The position numbers and the translations under genes are program-made. The notes below the pieces were generated by a model. The model was given only the letters and a program-made list of their open reading frames with translations, ran no database searches and had not been told where the DNA came from. From assembly GCA_002270565.1 (NCBI GenBank), contig NQMI01000171.1, forward strand, positions 1-64,000: DNA of 64,000 nucleotides. The letters run 5' to 3'. Source of the DNA: Stenocarpella maydis (lineage: Eukaryota; Ascomycota; Sordariomycetes; Diaporthales; Diaporthaceae). This document shows positions 1 through 11,638 of this stretch, in pieces. Within the stretch, counting starts at the first letter, position 1, and each line of letters begins with the position of its first letter.

Positions 1-93
1 ACTCCTTGCAAGAAGTCTAGGGTAACTCCTTGCAAGAAGTCTAGGGTAACTCCTTGCACGAAGTGCCAACGCCCTACTGAGCGGTTCCGTTTA
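1..93. repeat. Inverted long repeat, left copy (with 24-bp tandem units)
   Basis: About two and a half tandem copies of a 24-bp unit (core aagtctagggtaactccttg) are followed by a unique part ending in gagcggttccgttta. The same arrangement is present as reverse complement at 26001-26107, where the unit occurs three times with 24-25 bp spacing. The two copies point outward from the 26-kb segment between them, as terminal inverted repeats would. The left copy runs off the window, so its true end and any target-site duplication cannot be seen. It could also be one end of an unrelated repeat, or an assembly break in tandem repeats. Confidence 0.75.
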
Positions 94-1990
94 CAATTAT
101 AAAAGTAGAATTTTTGATATCACATAATTATATTGTAACATTTATTATAAATATTTAAATAAGCAGTATTAAATAATATTTACTTATAGCTAGTTAGTAT
201 AAACTATAATAAGTTTATATTCAAAGCGTGTTTAAGATAGAATCATTTTAAATAATTTAACAATAATAATGAAAAGCTATTAAAATTATTCTTAAGTAAG
301 TATTAAATTATATATTAAGGAGCTATTTAGCTATAATTTTCAATAGTAATAAGTATAAGCTTATATAGTTTTATCTCTTTAGCTTAACTTACTAATAATG
401 CTAGTTATACCTAGTTAATCAGAGTATAAGGGAGCATCTAGTATTAGTATTACTGTTGGAATAGCACTTAGGATCGCACATCAGTATGGGGACGAGGTGG
501 CTTAGTCAGCCACCTAGGTACCGCACGGAGGCCTTAAGCCCCTACCGTGTGCTTCCCCTCCCTCGTTTCAGAACCTAGATAGATCATCGAATAACAGAAC
601 CAGTTCGACAACCACTGTACGTACGTACCAACAGCCATATGGCAAAGGCCATTCAACAATTACTTTAGTTATGCCTTAGTACTAGAGTATTGATATTACT
701 CTAATTGCTCCAGTTTACCTAATATAGGTCACATGCTGGGCTGTGCCTATTTATGCTGCTTTCTCTAGTCTGCTTAGCTGGCGTAGTGGGTTTCTATCCT
801 ACTTATAGCTAACTATTGGTCCTATTTCTATTAGGGTCGTGCTATTATAGTTATCCTAGGGTTCCATTATAGGGTTTAGGAGTATTAAGCTTCATATACT
901 CCGTAGCTAGAATAGGTATATTAATGATATTAGTTGCTACTTATAAGGTATAGACTTCTTATTAAAATACTTTTATTTCTTTATTTTAATAAGTTTAATT
1001 ATTTATAAAAGCATAAAGATAGTTTATTTTAGTAATTATTTTTAATACTCTTAATGAGTAATAAATACGTATTTAATATTAGCTATTCTCTACTAGAGGT
1101 TACACTAAGGAATATTATTATTACTATTATTACTAAATTTAAATATTATGAAAGTAAAGTTTAAGGTAATTCTATAAGTTATTACTTAAGGTTTATATAC
1201 AATATCCAAATAAGAGTAGTTAAAATGTAATGATTATAGCTGGTTTTTAGCTAATAAATCTTAGTAATCAGGTTTATATTTAAGGGGTGTTTAAGGTGGA
1301 ATTATTCTAAATAATGGGATAATAGTAATTAAAAGCTATTAAAGCTATTTCTAGGTAAATACTTAGATTAACTACTAAAGAGCTATTTTAAGCTATACTA
1401 TCTAGTAGTAATAATCATAAGTTTATAAAGTCTATCTCATTAGCCTGGCTTACTTAGCTTATTAGCTTACTAGTAAGCCGGTGATCCTGGTAATTTAATG
1501 ACTTACTTGGCTTACTACCCTACTAGTGACTTAAATAATCCCTCCTTATATAAGCGAGTGATCTAGGTTACGTGTACTAATAGCCGTGCCTTTTCCTATA
1601 GGCCTAGCTACCTGGCCTGTAGGGTTTTATCTATGCCTCTAGGGGACCAATAGTCCGTTCCTGGTTTCTATTCCTGTTACGTTTGCAATAGCTAGGTTAT
1701 ATATTATAATATAATTATAAGGTAGTTAGTAATTATATATATATGCTTTATAGAGGGTGTAGTAGTATTATAGGTGTAGCTAGTTCTCGTTTATATACTG
1801 TTGCGTGCTGACTTAGCTGGCGTATAGTCATCACGTGACTGCAGTAACCACAGTCAGTCTCTATGGTCAGTACTACAGTCGCCCTGCTGGCTGGTAGTCG
1901 CCCACTGGTATTGCTACACTAAGGCTATATAAATATGTTACGTAATATACTTATAAAGGATAGAAAATGAAGTAATGGTAGAATTAACTA
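94..1990. repeat. TA-rich block with RIP-degraded Ty3/gypsy relic
   Basis: The block is strongly TA-rich and has no open frame, consistent with RIP. Two diverged direct repeats (about 187-397 and 1236-1460) share recognisable strings such as gtttatatt, aaagctattaaa and the agtaataa segment, and may be decayed LTRs. Between them, on the minus strand at about 690-960, lies sequence homologous to the gag relic at 27840-27960. The likely picture is LTR, truncated gag, LTR of a dead gypsy element. The orientation rests on the gag match and the family on the zinc knuckle seen in the second copy. Confidence 0.6.
454..658. mobile_element. Copia-type solo LTR with 5-bp target duplication
   Basis: A GC-richer 205-bp island inside the TA-rich block begins TGTTGGAATAG and ends TTCAACA, so the ends are TGTTG...CAACA. 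It is flanked by a perfect 5-bp direct repeat ATTAC (449-453 and 659-663), as expected for integrase-mediated insertion. It contains a hairpin (ggtggct...agccacc) near 498-516. No internal retrotransposon sequence remains, so it is a solo LTR left by LTR-LTR recombination. Its base composition shows it inserted after the host block was mutated, or escaped RIP because it is short. Assignment to Copia rests only on the TGTTGGAA-type terminus. Confidence 0.8.
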
Positions 1991-2907
1991 GGGTCTATCA
2001 ACCGTAAAACATTATCTTAGCTCCAGCGCAGGCTTAGACCATTTCGTCCCCGGGGCTAGGCGAGATACAGTGCAATAATTAACCGAGGCCGACCCGCTAC
2101 TGCCTGGTGAAACGGATGCGAGCCCGAGCCCGAGCCGGACGAGTTAAACTTCCATTGCTATGCAAGGTAAGCGCACGTTAATGAAGCCAAAAAGTCCATT
2201 ACTTAACCCACGCACCGCCGGGCAATATGCTCATCCAAAGACTTGTAGCCAATTAAGTCTATCGTCATAATGGCGCCAAATCTCTGGGAGCCCAGCCGAC
2301 GTGTAAGTGGTCCTCACGTAACCACCCCACTTGCTTGGAGTGGGGGAACGATTCCGATCGCGAGATACAAGCTCTTGGGGATCCTTCCAGAAGGTCTCCA
2401 CCTGTTTTCCCCGGGCATCGCCGCCAGGCCGGATGCAACCTCGTTAAAGAGGAATGCAGCCTGGGCGCCGGCCTTCGATAGTCTGCTTTGCTATACACAC
2501 CGACCGTGCTATATACGGAGGCAGCGTGCGGTGACCTTGGTCAAGCCGTTACCTAGCTTTATGCGGGCGTGCTCCGTGCAGGGGATTCATTGGACGTAAC
2601 TTCGCACATACACTAGAGGCTGACCTTGGGTAGACAACGGCGACGCGCGAAGGATCCAATGTTACGTCCTACTACAACGCCTTTGGCGTGGTCGTTGCGA
2701 TCCGGCATTAGCATCTCCATCTTCTTGTCGATAATTCTGCGACAGGTATAAACAGGATGGGTGGCGCCTTTGATCGTGGTCGTGGCTTTCGGTGTCCTCC
2801 GTCAGTTGTTCGCCTCCGCGGAATACTACTGAGCCCAGTATCAACCAGATCCGGCAGCCAGGCGCCATCGTCCAAGATATTGATCAGCGGTAAAACCACC
2901 TATTGGC
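1991..2907. other. Intergenic region upstream of the hydrolase gene
   Basis: Base composition returns to normal here. Short open frames occur on both strands but none resembles a known family or has splice support. The promoter of the secreted hydrolase must lie in this stretch; I see no convincing TATA box. Confidence 0.4.
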
Positions 2908-4314
2908 ATGATGAAATTGTCGCACGTCTTTCTCTGGACCGCGCAGCTTCTAGCTGCAGTAAGTGCCCAGGTGCCCTCGTTAATCCAGGTTCTTGGGAAA
3001 TCAACTCCTACATGTCCCGGGCTATTGCTGACGCCGGTGGTTCGCGACTAGGCGGCTCAGGGCAATGCAACAAATGCGACAACGCTTTCTCTCAGCAGCG
3101 ATTCCGAGTTCTCTTATATCCTGAGTGTGGTCCTGGCGCTGTCAAACAACCTTGGCTCAAACACTGGCGAGGTTCTCCGCGCTGCCTCTCAGATCACACC
3201 GGGTGACTTTGAAAGCTGGTACACCCAGTTCAGCTATCTCGCAGGGGAGATCGAGGCCCAAGGTGATAGCACCGCCTCACCAATCGGCCAACTGGAGGCT
3301 TATTTCCACGCCGCTTCTTACTACCGAACCGCGGGATTCTTCCTGGTCCATAAGAGCACCGACCCTCGACTATTCAGCCTCTGGGACAGCCAACTCAAGA
3401 ACTTTGCCAAGGCCATAGAGCTACTCCCCTTCCCCGGTGAGAAGCTTACCATCCAGGGCCCAGGCTTCACCATCCCGGCCTACTTCTACCCTGCCGAGAC
3501 GTACTGCTCCCCGTCAAAGAAGGCCAAGCGGGCTTGCGTCGACTCCGCAAAGCGCCCCACAATCGTCGCCGTAAGCGGCTACGACGGTAGCCAAGAGGAC
3601 CTATACCACGGAATAGGACGTCAGGCCACAAGCCGGGGCTACAACTTCATGACCTATGAAGGGCCCGGCCAGCCGACCGTGCGCCGCGAGCAGGGCCTTG
3701 GCTTCATCCCGGACTGGGATTCCGTGGTCTCGCCCGTCGTGGACTACCTCGAGACGCGCGAAGACGTCGACACGGAGAGGCTGATCCTGCACGGCCACTC
3801 CTTCGGCGCCATCCTCGCCGTGCGCGCCGCTGCGGTAGACAGGCGCTTCGTGGGCGTCACCCTCGTGGACGGGCTATACAACCTGCAGCAGGTCCTCAAG
3901 GAGCTCTTCCCGGCGCAGCTGATCCAGCTTTACGAGGCGCGCAACGAGACCGCCTTTAACGCGTACACGGGCGCCATCTACAACAGCGGCCTGGCGCCCA
4001 GCAGTTTCAAGTGGGTCGTCGACCAGGGCCTGTGGGCGTTCAACACGAAATCGTACTTCGACTGGTTTGACCAGCTAGGTAACTACACCATCGATGGGTA
4101 TGCGCAGGACCTGACTATTCCTGTATTTGTGGCTGGCGCCGACCATGACACCGTGGGTCTCGAACAGGCGCCCACCGCGGCGAAGCTAATTGGGTCTGAG
4201 GCAACTTTTCACCTGTTCCATTCTAATACTGGTGCCGGTGAGCATTGCCAGATCGGTGCAGAGAGTCAGCTGGGATTGACAATGTATGATTGGGTTGCCA
4301 AAGTGGTAGCTTAG
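2908..4314 (+). CDS. Secreted alpha/beta hydrolase
   Basis: Two exons, 2908..2958 and 3052..4314, encode about 437 residues. The 93-nt intron has a GTAAGT donor, a CTGAC branch point and a CTAG acceptor, phase 0. Starting at 2908 rather than at a later codon gives a signal peptide (MMKLSHVFLWTAQLLAA) joined in frame to the catalytic region, so the enzyme is probably secreted. The nucleophile elbow GHSFG has its Ser near residue 267; a late Asp (ADHDTVG, about 381-383) and His (GAGEHCQ, about 415) complete the triad. The oxyanion/FEGPGQ-like segment TYEGPGQ is typical of the fungal family related to 2,6-dihydropseudooxynicotine hydrolase and FrsA-type esterases. Substrate is unknown. Confidence 0.85.
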
Positions 4315-5210
4315 GTCTGTGGACTCAGTGTTGCTTGCTACATCCGACTTGGACGGTGTACAAGGCAGCTATCTGTATAGCCCAACGTACAAATAGCGAA
4401 GTTTTCTGAGATATGGCCGCGCTTGTACACTTCTTTTTGCTCAGTTCAACTCATGAAGACAAGAGCATGTAAAGGCAGACTCGGTATTTTGATTTCGACA
4501 TTGAAATTTCTGGATCTGACTTCAAGTAACTTCTCGGCGTTGAAAACTTCCTGAATCGAAAACAGGCCTTGTTGGCAACTGGAGATCGGATTAAATCAGG
4601 GCTTGCAAGGTGAATCTACTTAGTTATCCGGGCCACCTAAACACATACACACATGAAATCATTTATCAGACAAAATGCGATTTGTAATGGCCAGGCGCAT
4701 AAGCACAGCATTGAAGTTAGCTCTGCTTGTTTGCTCAGGCAACTTTTAGTCCCAGGTCCTGCAGCTTAGCCAGTATGGTAAACCGGGCGGCTCAAGTCTA
4801 ACTGCCCCACTGTCTCTCGTGATCGCTAGCATTTAGCTACTCTAATGGCTTCTAATTGCGCTAGTATATATTTTTATGATATATTTGTTGCTCGTCTAAT
4901 TCTAAAAGCTCAAGGTGTCGAGGAAATTTCCACAAAATGGGCTTTTAGCTTTTCGCGGGACATCCCGAGCTCGAATACATGGTTTTGGTCCCATTTTGGT
5001 GTTTCCTAGTCGCCCTGGTGTCATTCACTGGGGAACTTTTCAAAAGTTTGCCGGCATCATCTCACTCTTGTCTCATATTCGATGAAAATTCTGACCGCGG
5101 CGAGAACAGAGCATTTCCTTTGACAAATGGCCCGGATGAATCTTCTTGACGTACTGTAAAGTTTGTGGGAGCCATCCAACCTTACTATCTGTTCGACAGC
5201 ATCTCCGAGA
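4315..5210. other. Intergenic region, hydrolase to MFS gene
   Basis: No coding potential was recognised. It must contain the hydrolase terminator and the promoter of the MFS transporter. The stretch around 4860-4900 is somewhat AT-rich but has no repeat match elsewhere in the window. Confidence 0.4.
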
Positions 5211-7155
5211 ATGGGTCCTTCTTCTGCGAATCTAATCATTGAGAATGAAAACGTCGGCGCGCCATGGGCTCCTGATAAATTGAGTAACTCCACGGGCTCC
5301 AGCCAGTATAGCCCAGGCCGCACATCCGATGATGACCGACCCTTGCAGAGCACAAAAGCGGATGTGGGTCAGCAGGAACAACCCGCGATTCTCACGACAC
5401 CACAGGAAATCGCAGATAGTCCATATCACGTTTTTGGGAAGCGTACAAAATGGGTCGTCGTGGCAATAATTGGTGTTGCCGGCACCCTTTCCGGCCTATC
5501 ATCCAACATTTACTTTCCGAGCCTGAAGGCCATAACAAAGGTAATGTCACCTCAGGCCAATGCCCAGCTCATAGACCACCATGCCCTGCCCCTAACTTAC
5601 CTTCCAAGCTAATGGGTCATAGGAATTCGCCACGACCCACCAAGTCACTTCCCTGACAATAACTTCATACCAGCTGATCCAAGGTGTTGCCCCACTCATA
5701 TGGGGGACCATTTCGGACAAATTGGGCAGAAGGCAGGTGTACGGTTACTCGATCGCCGTTTACATTGTCGCCAACGTCGTGTTGGCTTTTACCCCCAACT
5801 TGCCAGTCCTCCTTGCTTTCCGTGGCCTGCAGGCATTTGGTAGCGCGTCGGTGGTCAGTATTGGTAAGTATAGGACGTGTCCCGTCGGAAATAAATGATG
5901 AAACCAACTGACAACTTGAAAGGAAACGGGGTAATTCAGGATATTGCACTTCCTGCCGAGCGCGGTGGTTTCATGAGCAACTATCAATCCTGTAGGTCAC
6001 AGCGGCTAGCCTCGCTACACTCTTGAGGTCAAGCTAATCGGCACTGGCACTGTAGTACGTATGTTCAGCATTGCCGTTGGGCCCGTTATAGGAGGCGCGC
6101 TGTCGCACAAATGGGGATTCCGATCTATATTCGTCTCCCTTGCGGTACTATCCAGCTTCACTCTCATCTTGATCATTTCTTTTCTGCCAGAGACGCTTCG
6201 ATCACTGGCAGGCAACGGCTCAGTGCGTCTCAATGGCATAAAGTACAAGCCCCTTTGGAATGTTACGGCTCGTAATGAGTCCACATTGACAGAGGCTGAA
6301 GATGGAGTCAAGACGAAGATCAAACTTCGAGACTTCTCGGACCCTTTTCGCATGCTCGCCGAGATGGACACCTTGTTAAATCTTTTGTTCGGCGGGGTGG
6401 TGTACTCAGTATGGTCGATGATGACCTGCACTACGACTATGCTCTTCTCAGAGACATATGGCCTTACTGAACTCCACATCGGATTCGCTTACCTACCCAA
6501 TGGTGAGTCTAGCGACAAGCTGAGCGCTTTCGGTCAACTAATAATGCTGACACTCTGTTTAACAGGCATTGGCACTTGTGTAGCGTCAGTCCTAGCTGGA
6601 TGGCTGATGGACAGGGACTACAAGTCCGCCGAAGCGAAGTACAAAACCGCCCATGGAATGCCTCAGGATCACAGAATATCGCCAAAACAAATACCATCCG
6701 ACTTCCCCATCGAGGAAGCACGATTCCGCCACGTCTTTTGGATCACCGCGGTTCTGGCAGTCTCTACAGCGCTCTACAGTGCCGCGTTCTGGGGCCAGCC
6801 GATGACTTCGCGGCTCGCGTGGGTGGCTCTCCCATTGGCCTTGCAATTTCTCATTGCGGCCACGAGCAACATGATATTCGCCATTAACTCCACCATGATT
6901 ACGGACTTGCACCCCGGCAAGGCCGCCGGGGCCACTGCCATCAACAATCTGGCGCGATGCACCATGTCTGCTGGGGCTGTCCCCCTGGCACATTACTTGA
7001 TCAAAAGGTTTAGCACGCTGCAGACATTCTGCAGCTTGTCCTTAGTGGTCATCCTTTGTATCCCGCTGGCAGCGATCAGTAAAATGCGGGGAATGAAGTG
7101 GAGGGAGGAGAGAATGAGACAGGTCGAACTTTCATGTTTGGAGAGCCATGTTTAG
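5211..7155 (+). CDS. MFS drug:H+ antiporter, DHA1/Qdr type
   Basis: Five exons (5211..5540, 5623..5863, 5923..5991, 6056..6502, 6566..7155) encode about 558 residues. The introns are 82, 59, 64 and 63 nt with CTAAC, CTGAC, CTAAT and CTGAC-type branch points. The last intron has a length divisible by three and no stop, so an unspliced reading also looks open; removing it restores the family motif YLPNGIGT. The N-terminal about 80 residues are hydrophilic and cytosolic. The segments SDKLGRRQ (motif A, loop 2-3), ERGGFMSN and VGPVIGGALSHKWGFR (antiporter motif C, TM5) and FLPETLR are typical of 12-TM DHA1 multidrug/polyamine exporters of the Qdr group. It sits at the plasma membrane by family knowledge; the cargo is not known. 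Confidence 0.88.
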
Positions 7156-7903
7156 CACAAGACCGAAAGAAAGACGTAGAATTTGAAGGAAAGAAGGCGT
7201 GTTGGATACAGTAACCTAGATATAAATGCATTTGGGGGTTGACTAAATGCCGAGGAAGGTGAACCTCATGGTGAGACAGGCAGTAGATTTGTACTAATGT
7301 CTCAACACGTTCGATTGATGATCTCCATACTGGACAGAACGTCGATTGCACAGTTAGATGAATTGTGACGTGAGGCCGCGGGAAAATTTCATATTCACTT
7401 CGTATAGTCTGGAGTAATTCTGAACGCGTATTTGGCGGAAATGCAATGCTCGCTTCATCCTTTCTTTGCAGTAGTTATACACCGGACAGTCATGAGAAGG
7501 GAGAGGTCCGACCCCACCCCCTCCCCCTCGTTGCTGAGGACCCTAGACCCGGACCCTGGCGCTTCCGCTAATCAAATCACGCCAAGCAGAGGCTTATCCA
7601 CGACAACACCTGTTACAGCTCACAGCTTAGCTATTCTATTCACTCAATGCCGGTCTGAGGTCCCATCTTGGATCTGTGATTGAGCATATATATATATATA
7701 TTTGGAGTGTACTAACACGACATGACCACTTTGTTATAGACTCCTGACTTACAAAACCGCCAGTCGCAAAACCGAGCCCGCGTTGACACTCGGGGCAAAA
7801 TCTGCATGTGACAAAAGCCCGCAGGTTCGCAGCTCTCCGGGTTCCGTGTACCACCACGGAATAGAGCGGGGCTTGAGAAGGTCAATAGCCATATCTAGAA
7901 GAC
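7156..7903. other. Intergenic region, MFS to Rieske gene
   Basis: No gene was recognised. A short (TA)n run lies at about 7685-7702. The stretch includes the MFS 3' end and the promoter of the Rieske gene. Confidence 0.4.
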
Positions 7904-8530
7904 ATGACTTTATTTTTCAACCCTTTCTCTCGGTCGCAGGGTGGTACCGCTTGGTTCCGGGTCGGCCTTGTGTCTTCATTTCCAAACATCACCGGCAAGG
8001 ATGAGGACAACATAGCTCACCCACGCCTGTGCGGAAAAAGCAATGACACTGCTCCTAGCTGCAAAGTATTCCACGTCCCCAAAGAAGACAGCTCTCGTGC
8101 CAACAAGGTCGCACTTGACGATTCGGATGGGGTGTCGGAACCAGGAGACCTGCGGGACCAAGTGCTTGTCTTCCAGTACAAGGGGAAGTTCTACGCAATA
8201 AACCAGGCAAGCATCAAGTCCTCCTTACTGCGCTTACGCCATTCTTCCACCAGGATAGCTCTTTACTGATTTTGTATGCAGGAGTGTCCCCATTCCTCAT
8301 ATCCTCTCTCAGACGGAATGCCATTCGACATTGAGGATTTTGGGGTTGTGTTGAGTGCCGGAATCACATGCCCCAAGCATGGCTGGTCTTTCGATCTCAT
8401 TACTGGTAGGGGCGACCGAGCAAACTACAGGCTGCAGGTGTGGGAAACTGAGCTGCGTCCTGTAGCGACAGCTGGTGATGAGGCAGGTGATAGTGAGGTT
8501 TGGGTGAGAAGGAAGCCGAGGCTTGGATGA
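7904..8530 (+). CDS. Small Rieske [2Fe-2S] domain protein
   Basis: Two exons, 7904..8206 and 8282..8530, encode about 183 residues. The joined product has the two-part Rieske cluster site: C-P-H (in NQECPHSSYPL, the C-x-H half) and C-P-K-H-G-W (the C-x2-H half) about 30 residues later. The 75-nt intron is of the rare GC-AG type (CAG|GCAAGC ... TGCAG) and falls directly before the first cluster cysteine, so a gene finder limited to GT donors would lose the cluster. No oxygenase catalytic domain follows, so this is probably an electron-transfer or stand-alone Rieske protein. Its partner is unknown. The same-strand neighbours (MFS, hydrolase) could be related in function, but nothing in the sequence proves it. 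Confidence 0.82.
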
Positions 8531-11500
8531 AGCTGGCAGCCGGACTTCATGACTTCGATTGAAGAGAGCGTCGCAGCCAAGATTTTCAGACGTTTCCTGG
8601 CACCGGCGCGCCTCTGCCACACTGTGTCTTGGGTCGCCCGGTGTTGCTTTTCTAGTTTCGCTACTTGAGTAGTCGCTTGACATGTAGTGAGCCTGGGATA
8701 AAAGAGGCGATGTATTCGATACCTCTTTACAGCAGTGGTAAATTAATCGTCGGCGTGACTGTCAGAACGCTTTCATAATGGCTAGGCCATTAGTAACTTC
8801 TTCAGTATCAGCACGGTACGCTGTATTGAGACATGTCTAAGTCAAGACTCATTAGTGAACTTCCAAAAACCATCCTTGCCCGAATAAGCTGGATTAGAGC
8901 GATTTAGTACACCTTACTATAACTCGGTCTTGCCCAGCCTGGGCCACGCCGTGGTTTAAAGACACGAGCAGGAGAATTTGTTGCTCAAATCCTGTGTGCT
9001 TAGCGGGCTGACTTTGCTCCAGGCACGTGAGTGGGCTTTCAACGACGAGACGTGGCGTGGTGCATTATCAGAAACACCGAGATATAGATTGCACCCGAAC
9101 AAATACCGAGGCGGAAAATAGGCCCAGTTGAAGGGGATCCGCCAACAGAACGGACAGGGCTCATTAGCTAGTGAAAACATGTTGTTCTCTCTGCCTACAA
9201 GAACAGACCTGCCAACCAGGACGAGTGAGTTGCAGGGGAACAAAAGACAAAACGTACAAGATCGGCATGCTTCCATTAAGTTGCCAGCCCGGGGCGCGGG
9301 GGGTGGGGGGTTGCTAAGCAGGGCTCTGAGGAAGTACACCAGGGATAAGCGCAGACGGGAATAGGCCGATTAAGCTTCTAGGAACACCTGCTCTTAGCCG
9401 TGATACCCTGGGGGCCAATTAAAGAGGAAGGGGCTCTCTGTGAGGGAGGGGACCCTTTGGGAGGAAGGAACTTTAGGAGGAAGAGGCTCTCAGAGGACAT
9501 CTGTAAGGGGGAAGGGGTGGCCGGGGGGCGCATAGGCTATATCTCTTTGCTCATCCTTAACACATATTTTATTTAATATTTCCTAATAAATTCGGTCCCT
9601 GTGAAAGGAACTATTTTTACTCCATGACTTAAGCATAGCTGGGAACATTCCTTGCAAGCTCGGTCCACTCCAGATCGTCTGTGCTAAAATGTGTTGTCTA
9701 ACTATCAACTTCAAGTTGCAGTGGTAAGTGCACTGCCACAGTGCCATTGTACCGTACCATTCACGCGAACGTCACAGCCCCCACTTCTTGACCATGCTAC
9801 CTACAGATTAACTGAGTTTATGAGGAGCCGTTTTCTAGACGCCTGCACTGTAGAGCCTTGCAGATGGCCCAGGAGGAGTGCATCCTTATACATTTTATGC
9901 TCGGACGGGATATCCATCTCGGGCGGCAGCCGAGACGAAGAGAACGGAAAAATCTTATCGAGTGCGGCTCACCGTCTTGGGCCTCTCTGAAAGACCAAAT
10001 ATGAGTAGCAGGGATATGCATGCAGAACAGAGCAACCTATTACTTGTATAGTTGCGGTCTGGAAGCATAGAACCTTGCAGCCCGGTCCGGTGCCTAGATC
10101 TTGGGACATCTCAGTTGGCCTACGTCACTGCAGCCCACTGCAACCGAAGCTATTGCCAAATCGTCACCATCGTCACCGTCAACACCCTCTCGACGCCGAA
10201 CGCCTCAACGCCATGACTTCTGCAACTGCAAGCCCGTTTCCTAGTCAGGTCGACCCTCGCGATCTCGCAGGTGAAGCTCAATTTTATCCTCAAGGAAGGC
10301 GCGGTGCCCGAAGGCGGCCATTCGGGTGTGCAACAGCTGCGGGCAGATCCTCTAAGTAACCCCAGCGGCCTGCTCGTGATAAACTAGTCATCTACACCAA
10401 TCGTCAACGAGAGCAACAATCCAGAGCCCCAGTGGCTGAACCACGCCATCCTCGCTCACGAGACCCTCAAAAGAAGCACTCACGATATCGAGATCAGTCA
10501 GGCAGCCACAAGCCAACTAACGCCGATGAAGTGATGCTATTCCATGCGTCTCAGATTTCTATGGGTCTAAATGACACCAGCGATGGTGTCTGTCCCTAGC
10601 CGTGCGATTCCAACGCACTGGGTCTGGCCTCCTCTCATCTCGGGCCCCTTGATGGAGATGTCCTCATGGCCCACAGAACAGAGTTGTTTCCCTATTTTAA
10701 TCTTGTTCTGTGTCTCGGATTGAATGCACCCAATATCTCCCCTGAGCGGTCGTTTCGCCAAGATGTGGCGGACAGTTTCTCGCAGAAAACCAGCGAATTA
10801 GGATGACAGGGGCAATGCAGATGTTCCACCAATAGGCGTCGTCTCTGGCTTCGGATCCGACGACCAACTATCCACACCCACCGCCCGAGATCAACGGGCA
10901 GCACGTAATAAACACAGAAACAGAACCGAACGAAACAATCGTATTGGAACCGCAGCGAGATGGCCAGATTCATGTACTAGCGCTGCCACCCTGGGCAGGT
11001 TGTCACATGGGATCTTAACCACCACTGCCCTCTTGTTGATATGTTTTTCACCCATGGTCCCATCCATACACGTCACAAGGAACCGCATGCTTGCCCCTGA
11101 GCAAACAAAGTTTCTCCAGCGGAGGGCGACCCGCAACAGCTTACACGGAGGATCTGTCACTGGCCTCAAGCGCCGCCTGCGCAGATTATGTACACAACAG
11201 CATTGCAGGATTATGGCGCCAAACAAGAAAACCTCCGAAATACTCAGGCCGGTCCCCTGAACACAGCCCCTAAACGGGTTTCGGGACTCACGAAATCAGA
11301 ACGTCGACGTTGGCAATCTAACTCGCGCAAGAGGCGATAGGCACGCAGTGGTGGCTGAGGTCCACAGAGACCCAGGATATAGTTGTGTCGAGTCCACTGC
11401 TCAACTCTTTCGAACTCTTCCTTTCCTCTTGCACGGCCATCTTGGATTGTATCCTTTCAAGTCACCGCAAGCTCGGTGCTGTCTTTCTTTTTTTCTTGTC

Positions 11501-11638
11501 GGTGTATTTGCCGGACTTTACATTCTTTATCCCATACATTCATTTGTCCATTATCACAAAGCTAGGCTCTGTCGGCTTCGGTCCCCATCACACCAGATTA
11601 CCCCCACTGCTTCTTTCAACATTGCAGAAAACGCAGCA
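8531..11638. other. Long unassigned stretch upstream of cellobiose dehydrogenase
   Basis: No known family was recognised in these 3.1 kb. A purine-rich, low-complexity tract runs from about 9420 to 9520. Between about 10210 and 11340 the plus strand carries several open stretches with coding-like composition that do not join into one frame, for example 10389-10600 (Arg/Gln/Ser-rich) and 11101-11340 (ending in SERRRWQSNSRKRR and a stop). They could be exons of an unrecognised gene or a decayed gene. The last few hundred bases contain the CT-rich leader of the dehydrogenase gene. Confidence 0.35.

Noticed and set aside
1..60. CTAGGGTAA units as telomere repeats
   Set aside because: The unit is 24 bp long and only partly resembles TTAGGG; the inverted copy at 26.1 kb is internal, so this is not a telomere.
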